Shown here: positions 21,774 through 34,169 of the stretch, in pieces
How positions within the stretch are numbered: position 1 is the first letter of the stretch
How the letters are laid out: each line of letters begins with the position of its first letter
Assembly: GCA_964034945.1 (NCBI GenBank)
Contig: OZ035963.1
Span: forward strand, 33,697,644-33,761,643
DNA: 64,000 nucleotides
Direction: 5' to 3'
DNA from: Chrysopilus asiliformis
Lineage: Eukaryota > Arthropoda > Insecta > Diptera > Rhagionidae
Notes under the pieces: generated by a model
Databases searched by the model: none
Told to the model about the DNA's origin: nothing
The model's input: only the letters and a program-made list of their open reading frames with translations
Translations under genes and position numbers: made by a program

Positions 21774-24074
21774 AGCCTCATATGTTGTCACGATTTTTCG
21801 ATTTGCAAATCGAATTTTTCCATACTCTAGTCCAGCGTTCTGCAGTCATGTGCACCAAGGGTAACTTCGAAGCTCAAATCACCTTTTTATCCATCGATTC
21901 TTCATGCTTCCGGTTTCATTCTGGCTTGTATGCAAACTGCATACATACGCATATGACCGTGACTACATTGGCGCAGGAAGGCGCCTGACTTCACCAAATT
22001 TTGGGCAAGAGACGAAGTAGGAATGATGATACGAAAAGAAGAACGAAAAGTTAAGATTTCGTGTGATTGGATACCAATTCCCACTTGTTTCAAAAAATCA
22101 TTCGGTTTGAAGACGCCATGGCGTGTGCATCTCGAATAATTTTCATTTATGTGTGCTATATTTATTTATGAAAAATTCTACCCTTTTATTGTCTTTATAC
22201 AATCACTAATATTTTAAAAATTATTTATAAATTAAATTTTTCCCCACAATCCTACGAAATTCCGATAAATTATCTCTGACCACGATGTTACTGTAATAAA
22301 AATGGCCCAGTTTCCATTCGTTCCACTTGTCGGTGTGGGGTTCAGTTCAACCTCGTGTAATCACAAAAAGTTCAAGCAGCGGTTCACTTAGTTCGTATGT
22401 AATCACGGTCTTTCACTTTGCATATCATGAATCGTATTGGCTCAAAAGATAACACCAATTTTGGTCATGATTATTTTTTTATTCGGTGTAAAAACACAAT
22501 GAAATCCTTAATATGTTTTCAGGAAATTAAAACAACAAAAAATACGATTTAAATAGGCATTTTCAGTCACTCCATAAAATATCAATTGATCAAATTAATG
22601 TTTTTGATTTTATGAAATATTTTTTTTTTCGATTGTAATTCGGAAATTTCATATAATTAAACCCATTTTTAACAATTAAGTAAAACAATTAACAGTGTGT
22701 CAAAACCAAAAATAACGAAAAAGAGCTTTCAGCAAAGTTTGAACTTGGATCGGAGAGCAAGCCATATAAACAAGTAAATCGCTTGTCAGCGGTAGTGAAT
22801 AACCGAGAACTTTCGAAGTTTTCCTGACCTTGCTCTAGTCGAAACCATTTCAATTCATAAAATATATTTCAGAATGATCAGTTAGTCTAAGCTTCAAAAT
22901 AATATTTAAAAATCTCAGTGGCTAACATTATTAACTTTTTCTCACATCAAAATTCGATGTGACGTACGAATGATATTTTTTTGTTATTTCCATAAAATAC
23001 CGTGTGACGAATGAGATGTGACGAATGTGGTGCGATGAATCAAGTATGACGTCACAGTATATTTGAGAAAATTCAACTCTGATCTTCTCAAATTCAAATT
23101 CGTTTCATCACTTGTGCAAAAAAAACTTTAATCCGGCAATGGCGATGGTGCAAGCTAGTTGAAAATATACTGTCGAAAAAACGGAGCCAATCACGCACCG
23201 AAACGGAGTTTGAGCGAGTTTCAGCTAGGAATTTCAGCTTGGGATTTCAGCCAGGTATTTCAGCTAGGGATTTCACAATAGTTTCTTGTGGGTGTTAATT
23301 TTTAACGCTTTTTCGGTATTAAACCAACTTATTAGAAGAGTTTAACTCAAATAAATTTCACCTCACAAATTCTTTTTTTTTGCAAACATTTGAGGTGCTT
23401 TGATTTTTTTCTCGTGTTTTCAAAGTTAAAATTTAGTTGTTAATAACTTACACCAGTATGGTCGTACAACTTATTTTAGAACTGTATTTAATTTCTAAGA
23501 ATAAAGTGCATTTCCCTTCTAGCTCACCCGGTAACGTCATTGCGTATCTCATGTTTGACAGTATATTTCTTTCTCCGTTTCACATTTATTAGATTCTTAT
23601 TACTTGATCATTCTTAGCATCCCAAAAATTTCAGATTTTTCTAGCCAATTAGATTACCAAGCTCTGGGTATTTCTGGGTTATTCGTTTTCGGCTACATGG
23701 GTTTTTTCCTCATTTAATGTATGGAGGTTTGTCTTCTGTATTCTGTGAAAATATCAAATATTTTCAGCCGTGCTGCACATGAGAGTAAATAATTTTTACT
23801 TATTCGTAAACGTTAGTGCACGAGGAAGAAACAAATCACAATGACTAAAGCAGACTGAAAATACTTAAAATCAGTTCAAATCTGCAACGGGAGTTTCATG
23901 GTGCATCAGGACATATAATATTTTATTTGGTACAATCTCAAAGCTTTTATGCAGCGCAGCAATGGACGTCGATTTATTAAGGGCTACAATTTTGGTACCA
24001 CCGAGCAGCATTTGTAACGAAAAATGTACATCGTGTATGCCACCGAGCCTGTAAGAGTTAAACCCTTTTTTGTA
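21774..24074. other. Gene-free stretch
   Basis: Apart from the 13-bp tandem repeat at 23219-23275, no coding or element ends are identified. Around 22950-23050 there are alternating gacgaatg / gtgacg words of unknown meaning. Confidence 0.45.
23219..23275. repeat. 13-bp tandem repeat, about 4.4 copies
   Basis: Units tttcagctaggaa, tttcagcttggga, tttcagccaggta, tttcagctaggga and a partial tttcac. Confidence 0.85.
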
Positions 24075-24991
24075 CACTGTAGAAAATGGATTTGTATTGA
24101 AACCGAAAAATGGGGTAAAAATTGGGTAAATTTGCAAAAAAGTCGTAAAATTTTGAAAAAAAATCAGAATTCAGCTCGCACACCATTTAAGTTGTAAACT
24201 CACCCAAAAAAAACATTAATCTTACACTAGAAATAGGGTAATTTTAAGCCTTGCGTAAAATTTCGACCAATATTCATATTTTTACTCTCATTTTGGTGTA
24301 AAAACACGCTCACAGGGTATTTTTGCATTATTGTACGGACAATTTCATTATTTCACAACGCAATTGACGGCATTAGCGTGTTTGATGAGTCATTTGATCG
24401 CTATTCCAGAAATGGTTCAATGGTTAAACACTAAATAGTTTATTCGCTCTGGCTTGATGGAGCTATGTTGCCTTAACCTTATAATTCGCATAAGGTTTGT
24501 GGTATCGGAGTATAAATACTCGAATCGAGTTTTACTCCACCAAAATCCTGTAAGCCCGCGTGGAAACTGGTAAAGCAGGCCCTGATGACGGTGAGCCAGC
24601 TTCCATACCAGAAACTGGCTCCTGATGGGTTTTCAGGGCAGACATGCCCGACTTGTTGGGGGGAAATTTGGATGTGAAAACATCCGCAAAAATAATATAA
24701 TAATTTTGTTGTATTATTTTTGTTTTTGCAGACCGTATAAGCCGAGAAATTCTAATACCATTTTCGGTGTAATTTTAAACAAAAAATGTCGTAAAATTAC
24801 ACCAGTATTGTACTTTTACTTCTTCTTTAGTTTAAAGTTCCCCCGTAAAAGTGGCTTTTGTACGCCACAAAATGAGTAAAAATGCATAGCTTTTAAGCCA
24901 TTACGACTCGGTTTAATTTTACTACTATTATAGTAGGAAACTGCTTTCCTACTATTTTAGTGGTAAAATTACAATAAAATTTTCTAGAGTG
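24075..24991. mobile_element. TA-flanked MITE, TIR CACTSTAGAAAAT
   Basis: The ends CACTGTAGAAAAT and ATTTTCTAGAGTG are inverted with one mismatch, and TA flanks both (24073-24074, 24992-24993). The interior is filled with gtaaaattacacc / ggtgtaattttac words in both orientations. A GC-rich block of different character at about 24490-24660 (gccagcttccataccag, gaaactggctcctgat) looks like inserted sequence. Confidence 0.65.
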
Positions 24992-24993
24992 TA

Positions 24994-27289
24994 TATAGTC
25001 CAATGGGTTGCAGTCTAGAAGTTATTATAAATTATATTCTGTTGCAACTATACTGGCAATTGAAGGAAAATTTTTGAAAATGAATCGAGGGCCATGCAGG
25101 TTTTAACGCTTCTTGTAAGTATATGTAATGAATGAACTAAAATGTAGATTTCATAAAACCAAAACTGGTCAAAAAGGAGCTTGTGTCCGATAATCTGGCA
25201 TGTGGAAATAAATTTCTAAGCCAAAATGGAACTTCTTTTATGTTCTAGTTAAAAACCATGGAGTATTTTACATTTGTGTTCTTGTAAAATCACAAAACAG
25301 TTGTAGTTTTACAACACTGAAATGCAATTTTCCATCAATTCAGTCAGTATTTTACATTACAAATGTTGTGAAACTACAGAACAGTTGTGAATTTTACTTG
25401 AGTTAAGACTGTAATTTCACAACACTTAAATGTAAATTTACATTATCTGAAATTGTGATTTTTGTGTTGTTTCGTTTCACATTTCGAATTGTTACAAATT
25501 GGTATGCTAATTTACATGCGTGACGTCAAAGTTGTCATCATTTTTGCCAATAATGTAATTATTTTTAACTGTATAATTATTCGGGTCGCATTTAAGCGTA
25601 CTAGAATACTAGGAAATGCTTTTAATTAATATAGTGATGGCATATATGTCTATAAAGCTTAAAAATAAAAAAAATGTTTTCCATGAATCAAAGTCTACAA
25701 ATTGCCATAAATTAGAGTTCCTAAACAAGGCCTTAGGGCTGAAGTAATACCTAACGCTATATACATATTTTTGCATATACACGTTCTTTAATCAAATGGA
25801 ATTGTCTCATATTGGCAGGAATAAATATTACGATTGTTTACTGCTGACAAAATTTTGACACATAAATTGAATTTTAATGGGATCAGATTAACGATTTTTT
25901 TTTTGTTTTTTCATTATTCTTTCTTAATACTTGTATAAGTACTCACATGTACACATTTCTTAATATATACGTATATTTTTTTGTTGTTTTTTAGATATTC
26001 GTGATAAAAATATGGGTTTTCCGAGCAAATAATCTAAAAACTTCGATGATAGCTTCCATTAAGCAAACGTGTCGATTTTAAGTGGAGGACCTACTCGACA
26101 TTTCCGCAACGTCAAATCGCATTTAGATTTTTTTGCTGCGAACATGAGAATGAAAGGATCCTCAATAAGAAAATCACTGCGAAGGTTGCGTTAGTACCAA
26201 TGATATACACCTATAAATGCACGAGTGTAGGCCCTAAATTGTAATGGCTTTGGCCGTATACAAATTCGTAGAGTTAGGTTATAAGATTCAATCATTTTAC
26301 CATTTTGCGACTTGTCGAAAGAAAAAAAAATGGATCTTGAGGCGTTTTGTAAATACCACCAACATCGGTATGGGGAATTCGCATTGGCTTCAGCAACCAT
26401 CAATGTCGGCAAGAGAATCACAAAAGTTTTCTAAAAGCAGAACTTTTTTACTTCTTTTTATGCCTTTGGTTACCTTGAGCTGGTGTTGCGTAGTCCTTAG
26501 ATTTTTTTCCGAATAGAAAATTTCCCAGCAAGGAATGGAAAGGTGCACGTCTACGCGTATCATTATTTTCACTTTTTGCCTTTACCTCAATTCAACTTAA
26601 CTCTGGCTTGATTTTTATATTTTTCCTTACGTGTGTAATGGAATGAGAATTTTTGATTTGTATTCTATAGATTTTATACAAAAAAAAAATATGTAAGAAT
26701 AAAGAAAATAAGAATAGGTCGAAGGCAAACGATGGTGCTGTTAAATGTTGGAGAAAAATTATTTGCTTCAGTAATTGACTATGAGAATTTTTTCTTGATT
26801 TGTAAGGTTCTATTTCTTATTTAGTTCCATTTTAGTTTACCTTTTTTTACTTTTTGTAAGGTTTCTGTCAATAATCTCAAGCCCTTTATTGAACACCAAT
26901 TGCGCTTGAAACATAATTTTTAAAATGTGTCTTCAGACGTATATAGACGGAATTGTTACATTTCTCGTATTCAACTTGATCAGTTATGCGTAATGTATTC
27001 TCAATATTGAACTAAACACAAAAAAAGGATGATTTCCTGTTTTTAATTCTTCTCCATTTTTGTACTCTAATTTATTAATTTTTTTTACTCGGGTAACTAC
27101 AGAATATAGTCCAAATTTTTGGTATCTCTTCTATATTTTCGATATGATGAAAAAATAGATCTAGAGTTTTGCGTATAAAGAATCTTTTGGTATTCTAATA
27201 AAACTTTTGAGCAACTAAAAAAGTATAGATTATTAAAAAATGTAAAAACCTTACTAGGATGTAAACCTCTCCTTGCCGGGTTAATTTAT
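24994..27289. other. Gene-free stretch with ttacaacactgaaatg repeats
   Basis: At 25263-25450 the words tttacaacactgaaatgcaa, aatgttgtgaaactacag and tttcacaacacttaaatg repeat in both orientations, suggesting a decayed MITE. The remainder is AT-rich without assignable content. Confidence 0.4.
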
Positions 27290-27345
27290 TTTGTACTAGC
27301 TTGCAGGTACCCGGCGTTGCTCGGGTAATAATAAATTTTTGAACA
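27290..27345 (+). repeat. Truncated head of a short dispersed repeat
   Basis: tactagcttgcaggtaccc followed by ggcgttgctcgggtaataat resembles the head of the element at 11585. It is cut off a few tens of bases later, before the TA element at 27388. Confidence 0.45.
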
Positions 27346-27387
27346 TGAAAAAATCCTTTTTTTTTTAAAAAAAAGTATTTTGATGTA

Positions 27388-28201
27388 GGGTAGACCGGGG
27401 CTAGTAGACTCACTTTTTATAATCTAGTTTATAAAAGTTTTACTGTGATTGTTTCAGGTGTAGTAAAGACGTTTTTGGTTGGTTTATTCAATTGTGTTTC
27501 TTAGCCAATCTTTTATTTTGACTAATTATAAGTGTTTCAAATATTTTTTTTCATTTAAAAAAAAGTTCTTCGATGAGTCGACTAACCCCGTGTCTGGGGC
27601 TTGTTGACTCTGTGAACGGGGTTATTTGACTCTATACTGTTTATGAGGAAAATGTGTTGGAACATATTAAAAAACTATAATAATTCTGAAAAAAATTATT
27701 CTTTAAAAAATTAATAACATTTCAGATTAACATAAATTAAATTTCATCTAATTTAAAAAAATAAAATTAATCAACAAAAAAATATAGGTAATTCATATCA
27801 AGTCACATAACCCCAGTATACTGTGAGTCAACTAGCCCCAAGCCGCCATTTTTTTTAACACACTCGTGAAAAAAAATGAAAAGTATGGGTCAGAAAATGC
27901 TTCATTAACTTGTTAACTCATACATAAATTTTCACTTGAAACCACTGACGAGTTCAGTACAATGAAAGTGTAAGCTACAAAACAATTTAATTAACAAGAA
28001 AAAAAATTACTCACACGCTTGAAATTTCGTTTTTTCCCTCACAGTTCGTTCCAAGAGCACTGTGGTCTAACAACGTTGGTTCACTGAGAGCTGTCAGTCG
28101 ACTGAATAAAAGTCCAATTCACGCAGGTTTGTTTTCAACCGTGGTTGACTTAACCGCAATGAGTCTACTTACCCCTATAGCCAACTAATCCCGGTCAGCC
28201 C
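27388..28201. mobile_element. TA-flanked pogo-like element, TIR GGGTAGACCGGGG
   Basis: The left end GGGTAGACCGGGGCTAGT and the right end (inverse of GGGCTGACCGGGATTAGT) are flanked by TA at 27386-27387 and 28202-28203. Inside are repeated gactcaactagcccc / ggggcttgttgactc words. Similar actagcccca words occur near the right end of the 31090-34628 element, linking the two. No transposase remains. Confidence 0.75.
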
Positions 28202-28484
28202 TACCACAAAAAAATTAGTCCAATTGTAAAAAGTTCAGATCTCCCCAAGAGACCTCAAGTTTTTTAATTTTTTTCAAAAACTTATTGTAATTTTTTTCAT
28301 TTTTTGGTAATAAGGATGAAGTTTTTTTTCCAAGCTGAAAAATTTTAATAATGGTTAGATTCTGTAACCATTACAGTCGTTCTCAACGCCATTCACACTA
28401 CTATATATGGATTACGAAAATAAGCTAAATTTTATAGAAATACTCAATTTTAGGCTAAGTGCAAGACCAATATTTTTTTTTATA

Positions 28485-29047
28485 CAGGGTGGGCCAGAAT
28501 AGACGCAGGGGTTTGAAGTCTTTATAACTTTTTTTTTATTTTTATTTTTTTAATTTTGTTTCAGCATTTTGTTAAGAAGACTTGGGCAATTTAAAATGGA
28601 CCTGTACACAATAGAACAACGAACCGGTGGGCGGTGGGCTCAATGGCTCTTTTACGGGACATGTTTGGCGGACGCATTATTTCGAAAAGTTGCGATTTCA
28701 ATTGGCCTCCGCGTTCACCTGATCTAACGACCCCAGATTGTTTCCTTTGGGGATATTTGAAAGAAAAGGTGTACGTCAACAAGCCAACAACCATCAGCCA
28801 ATTGAAAACCAACATTCGCAGTGAAATCGAGGCCATAACACGAAAGGTTATGGAAAATGTCTTGGAAAGAGCACGGATTTGCGAAGCAGAAAATGGCCAC
28901 CACTTGCGGGATATAATTTTCCATGTTTAGACCAAAAATATTCCCCATCAATCAACTACATGTATTTGAAAAAAAAATTATAGATTTCGCTAAAATAAAA
29001 AAAATTATAAAGAATTCAAACCCCCGCGTCTATTCTGGCCCACCCTG
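28485..29047 (+). mobile_element. DD41D (rosa-like) mariner, deletion derivative
   Basis: Terminal inverted repeats of 33 bases starting CAGGGTGGGCCAGAATAGAC differ by a single A/G, and TA flanks both ends (28483-28484, 29048-29049). At 563 bp it is far shorter than a full element (about 1.2-1.4 kb), so most of the transposase is deleted. The near-perfect TIRs make it one of the youngest insertions in the window. Confidence 0.92.
28634..28930 (+). pseudogene. C-terminal part of DD41D transposase
   Basis: A 98-residue open frame carrying ALLRDMFGGRIIS, NWPPRSPDLTTPDCFLWGYL, NKPTTISQLK and GHHLRDIIFHV. These are the second catalytic aspartate block and C-terminal signature of the transposase also seen at 38493-38879. 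The first catalytic aspartate block (WFQQD) and the entire DNA-binding domain are absent through internal deletion. The frame opens on a non-ATG codon; the first ATG is at 28643. It is not expected to be active alone but could have been mobilised in trans through the intact TIRs. Confidence 0.88.
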
Positions 29048-29213
29048 TACTTTCATTTAACACCGTATTGTTAACATTTTGCAACTTGGAAAAAAAATAA
29101 CTTCATAGTTTATTACAAAAAAAAATATAAAAACAATTAATTTTTTCAAGAAAATTATAAACTCTTCCCGTAAGAGTAAACTTTTTTCAATTGTACAAAT
29201 TTTTTTTGTGGTA

Positions 29214-30411
29214 TAGAGACAACTTTTTATCAACTATTTATCAAAAAAAAAATTGTTTTTCGATACACCCTAACGTGCAGTGCTACTTTTTCGCGCAGGT
29301 ATCACGAATATTTAAACAAAAAATGAAATGCTTTTTTATTCTTTGAGTTTTTATAACAAAACCCTTTCAAAATAAAACCATCTAATCGAAGTTCAACAAA
29401 TAATACCTAATGGACTAAGACCCCCCAGAGGAAATCGGGCCCCCAAAAAAAAACCAATTAAGCTCTAGCTACTGAAATTCATACAATCGATTGAATTTTT
29501 TTTAAATATGATGCTCTAATTAAAGCATTTGAAGGCACATTGTGAAAACTCAGATTTGTAAAAGTTCACAACGTCTTCAATGATTTTTTTATACAATCAA
29601 CAACACACCGTGTGCTGATTACTCTATGATTATGCGATTCGAATTGTTACTATTTGATAGATGAGCTTGCAATGAATCATTGTTAAGTCATTCGTCAGGT
29701 ACTCTGGAATTTTTATATCATACTTGTCCCAGTTTGAGACGTAGAGTTTTTACTCAAACAAATATCAGATATAGGTTTTTTAGTCCAAACACATCTCTTT
29801 ACACATCAAATTGATAGTTTTGCGAATCAGATTGACGTTTCTGCATAGCAAATTTATTAAATTCTAAACGAAGATTATTGCATATTCTAAACATAAGAAA
29901 AACTACATATGTCAGGGTGCAATCGGTAAAAACCAGGGTACAAAGAATCATTCTTTTCGATTTGTACGTTTGCGAATAATTCTTGCGCGAATTTAATTTT
30001 TGATTCTCGTGCTAAAAAAAATTCTTGTCAAATTATTTTTTTCAAATTAATGAAATATGGAGCGATATTTAAAGCCGATCGGGAACAATACCTGCTTAGT
30101 ATTTTCGACAATAGAAAGGCTAGTGTTTATTGTTGTTTTGGGGTTGTTTAATAAATATATGCCGATACCTTTGCGGTGAGAAATATGGTCTGACTCCCCG
30201 CACCAATTGTGATATGAGCCGCCTTGTTAGTTTTCCAGAAAAATTAAAAAAATATTCTCGTTCAAACCATCAAAATCCCATATGGACCAAACAAATCAAG
30301 ACTTCACTAATACCAGGGCTCCGCACTTGGGACTGGTGAAACGGAAGTGAAAACTGGATTCGGGGTGATTTGCTACATTTTTCTCCACATTTATTTTTTT
30401 GGGGCCCCCTT
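29214..30411. other. Gene-free AT-rich stretch
   Basis: The short frame at 30130-30339 has no recognisable motif, and no TIR pair is found. Confidence 0.45.
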
Positions 30412-30415
30412 TTAA

Positions 30416-30720
30416 CCCATTAACGCCTGCTGTACTCAAACGAGTACACCGGATATATATGTAGTAATAAGTTAAAGTAGCTTATGTCGATTTTCATGCG
30501 AAACCAAACTGATCTGTATTTGCATTAACAAACAGATCACATTGGCTTTGCCTGAAAATCGACTTAAACTACTTTAACATATTATCACAGATTTATGCAT
30601 AAATTTTTTTAATGCATATAATTTTTTTCTGGAATTTTCTTTTTATTTTGTGTATTTTATAATAATAAATTCGTTTTTGTGTTAAAAATATTCAGTGGTT
30701 TTCTCATTGGCATTAATGGG
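30416..30720. mobile_element. piggyBac-like MITE with TTAA target site
   Basis: The ends CCCATTAACGCC and GGCATTAATGGG are inverted with one mismatch and sit exactly between TTAA at 30412-30415 and TTAA at 30721-30724. TTAA duplication with CCC-starting ends is the hallmark of piggyBac-type elements. Near the left end an internal hairpin uses gttaaagtagcttatgtcga / cgacttaaactactttaac (about 30470-30580). No coding sequence. Confidence 0.85.
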
Positions 30721-31465
30721 TTAAACGCTCTAAAAACCAAGAGGGATAAGGTAACAAAAAGTGCCCCCAGAGATAGAAGCTGGAAATGTTTTTCGTAAGT
30801 TGTCACCGTTACAATAAATAATTTCTTGATATTTCAGTCTAAAAAAAAAAGTATTTTTGGAAAAAAATAAAATATAAATTTAAAAAAAAAATCATAGCTC
30901 CATAACGGGTTAACGGAGGGTATAAAAATACACAAAAAAAAATTATGTATAAGGAATCTTTAGAAAAAAAAATTTTTTTTGTTTTAAAAATATAACGGTA
31001 ACTTAATGATCCCGCTCCACTACAATTTTTTCCCCAAAAATTCCTTAATCACTTACCTACAAAAAAAATCCAGGGCAATCGGACAGGTAGGGGAGAGCGG
31101 GCCTATAGTTCCGATTTTGATAAAATTGTTAAATACACCGATATAACATAATGCAATCATATTGACTTGTAGAAATAATAAGACTATAATGTCTATAGTT
31201 TATGGATTTAAAGTCATTTCGGTTTTTTTTGTATTATTTTTTAGTACACAATAATTTTTGTGAAGCAAGTCGGAAAGGCACAATTTGCCCAAATTTGGGA
31301 CCAATTGTTCTACTAAAAAATTGTTCGTACTAAACATGTAGCTATATGAAAAGGAAATGTACAGTTTTTTAAATTGAAAAAATCCATTTATGTTATTCAT
31401 TTCCTACATTTATTTTAAAAAATGAACGGAAACATTATTCAAAAAATGTTGAAAAAACAAGCATA

Positions 31466-33727
31466 CCGTAAACTGAGGTCACTTTGGCCCAAAAAAAATG
31501 TCTTAATAAATTTTTGACCATATTTTTTCTTTGTACGTAAGTACCCCATCGTTTTTTGTATTTATTTTCTTTGTTAGACCTTTCTACACGTTAATTGCGG
31601 AATATATTAATAACTTTTTATGTTCCGCTCTTTGCAAAGTCACCCAGGGGTGGGGGTGACTTTGTCCCATTGTATTTTTTTCATTATATTTAACACCAAA
31701 TATCTTAAAAAAGGCGTTTTAACGCTTGGATCAATAGCGTACTTTATTCCGGTCCAATTGCTATCATTGGTAATTTTATCCTATGACTCTACCCTAATTA
31801 AAACTTAAAATATCTCTTTTTTAATTCGTTTTATTCAAATTCAACATTTGTAAAATAATATAAAAAATGTAAATAAATGAACACACTTCTGGTAAGTTTG
31901 AAAAATAGGAAACAGAAATAAAGTAATCTTAATGAATACTGTACCAACACAAGTTTTAAATCAATTTATTTACAGTGAAAAATCCCCTTTTATTGACACG
32001 TTTGGGGGCACGAGTTTAGAAACAAACGGTTTGTCCACCAAAGTTTTTTTGAGTTAAACAAGTCACCTTTTTTTAATTGTGGATCACAGAATTTTTATAT
32101 AGAGTAGATGCGGCACGTTGCTAGGGATTGCAAATTTACCGAACTTTGTCATTACCGGTAACGCGGTAAAAAAAATTAAAATTACCGGTAAACCGGTAAT
32201 TACCGGTAAATTAAACATTTTCTAAAATTATTAGGAAATGCACAATATTATATGATAGAGAGGGTAAAAAATAAGAAATAATGTGTAATTGAAAGTATCC
32301 TTTATTTGTCTTCAGAAAACCAAAATATAAAACGCAATATAATATAATAATATTAAGAATAATAAACCAAAATTCTCACCACTTTGTTGAGTTATTTTGA
32401 GAAGCTTGCTTATGTTTATGCAGTTATCTATTTAAAAAACTTTTTTTTGCACAGAAATATATATTACTTACTGTACTTCTGCTAAGAACATGCAAGATTT
32501 CATAGCTTACTAAAACAACAATTTGTTTTGAAAATACATTGCTTACTATGAAATTTTAAACTGCACTGAGAGAACAGAAATCTATATTTTGAGAGCCAAT
32601 CACTAGTGTCAAATTCTGATATAGCGCTTTCCATATAGTGGAAAGACAAATGAGCGAAAAGCTTTTGAAAAAATTTCTCTCAATATCTTTTCTCTCAGAA
32701 ATTTTTCAATAGCGCCTAAAGTTCAAGCGAGATAGAAACCATTCATGTTTCGTCTCGCTTAGTTTAATCTTATAATACGTAAAAAAATATTTATAATATA
32801 AATAACTGTAAAAAGTAAAAAACGCTACCGGGAAATTGGAAAACTTTTGCTCATACTTTGAGTTTGAAGTCTACTCACCAACGCATATAAAAATTTTTTT
32901 TTTCACTAGTAATCCACATTAATATATTGACTTTAAATTTGGTTGAGTTAAAAGAAAACACTTTTAAATAAGTATAACATTTAATGTATTCATAACAAGA
33001 GTAGTTTCACGCCTCACTATAAAAATAATGTTTTTACCGAATTTACCGGTAATGAGCTGTAAAATTACCGGTAAAAAAAATATGCATTTTCAGCCGATTT
33101 ACCGGTAAACCGGTTTACCGGTATTGCAATCCCTACACGTTGCGTCAAGATTTTATGTTTTACGTCATTTAAACACTTTTGCAACGTTCCGCACTATAGT
33201 TGGCATATGGCCGTGTTCCAACCTTTCTTTCATAAATACCAGGCATTTTTAAGAGAAAACTGAAAAAATGAAATAGGGATTATTATATTGTCTGTCCAAA
33301 TAAATGCAGAAAAAAAATTTTGGGGCAACATTGGCCGGACACAGTCCCCAAAAAAAAAGGCAAAAAGCACATTATGAAAATAAAAGCTTTTATTTCAATA
33401 AATTGAATCTCAAAACAAAAAATTTGTACAAATATTTAAAATAGGAAAATAAAGAAGACAAATGTATACTTACCAATATTTTAAGTTTATTGATTGCTCC
33501 GCTACAGAAAGATTTTACGCTTTCACATCAACATTTCAATTTCAACTCACACGATTTTGCGCGGCATGCAATTACCGGTATTTATTTAAAAACGAATTAC
33601 TACAACGAACAGACTAGTAAAAAAAAAACCTGCAACATGAGAAATGTAGGCCATATTGGGATGACAAACTTTTTTTTGAGTTGGGCCAAAGTCATCCGCC
33701 AAGGGCCAATCTCAGCCCGTTTTACGG
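31466..33727. mobile_element. Nested TA element, TIR CCGTAAAMYGRG
   Basis: The left end CCGTAAACTGAGGTCACTTT and the right end (inverse of CCGTAAAACGGGCTGAGATT) are flanked by TA (31464-31465, 33728-33729). Both arms contain cactttggccc / gggccaaagtc words. It lies wholly inside 31090-34628 and contains the hAT MITE at 32122-33135. No transposase is recognised. Confidence 0.7.
32122..33135. mobile_element. hAT MITE with 8-bp target duplication CACGTTGC
   Basis: The ends TAGGGATTGCAA and TTGCAATCCCTA are perfectly inverted and flanked by identical octamers CACGTTGC (32114-32121 and 33136-33143). Subterminal regions hold arrays of ttaccggtaa / aaccggt words. The middle segment at about 32565-32770 is shared with 60585-60735 plus 62610-62700. 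An 8 bp duplication identifies hAT transposition. Confidence 0.95.
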
Positions 33728-33896
33728 TACATATATAAAAACTTGAACCAAATTTTAAAAACGTAAATAGAATTCAAAGAACTTCAAAAAAAATATTATT
33801 CTTTTCATAGCTTCTAATCCTTTTATTTTATTTTACAGTCTTTTATTAAAATTCAGAATATTAGGATTGAATAAAGTCTGGTAAATTCAGATTTCA

Positions 33897-34169
33897 TTAG
33901 TTCAGTGATCCATTTGAAGAGTTATCTGAAAGGCAATTGGGGCAGACATAACATTGTACTGCCGTATATCCAGCACTGATAGATTCAGGAGGTCCATCGC
34001 GAATATAAGGGTCTTTAAATTTCAAGGGCGGAAAAACAAACATCGGTGGTAATGAGTTTCCTGTTGCGTTTGTTGCCATGGCAACGGTAACTAAAGTTCC
34101 ACGCTCTGCTGAAATGATGGCTCGTACTTGTTTTGCGCCTTCTGGGCTACTGTTTTTTTTTTGTTTCAT
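33897..34169 (-). pseudogene. Pogo-type DDE transposase fragment
   Basis: The frame contains PEGAKQVRAI, SAERGTLVTVAMATNATGNS, PPMFVFPPLKFKDPYIRDGPP. The order lysine-glutamine-valine, serine-alanine-glutamate-arginine-glycine, valine-x-alanine-x-glycine-asparagine, proline-proline-methionine-phenylalanine-valine-phenylalanine-proline matches the central DDE_1 domain of pogo/Tigger and Jerky-type transposases. The last about 25 residues no longer fit the family, indicating a frameshift after GPPESI, and the N-terminal helix-turn-helix half is not found upstream. Its position in the TIR element 31090-34628 supports the pogo assignment of that element. It encodes only a fragment of the catalytic core. 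Confidence 0.88.

Larger units (their letters stand above)
28204..29211. mobile_element. TA-flanked MITE, TIR CCACAAAAAAAATT
   Basis: The left end CCACAAAAAAATTAGTCC and the right end (inverse of CCACAAAAAAAATTTGTAC), followed by caattgtaaaaagtt and its inverse, with TA on both sides (28202-28203, 29212-29213). It carries the DD41D element at 28485-29047. Its left TA is also the right TA of the element at 27388-28201. Confidence 0.7.
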
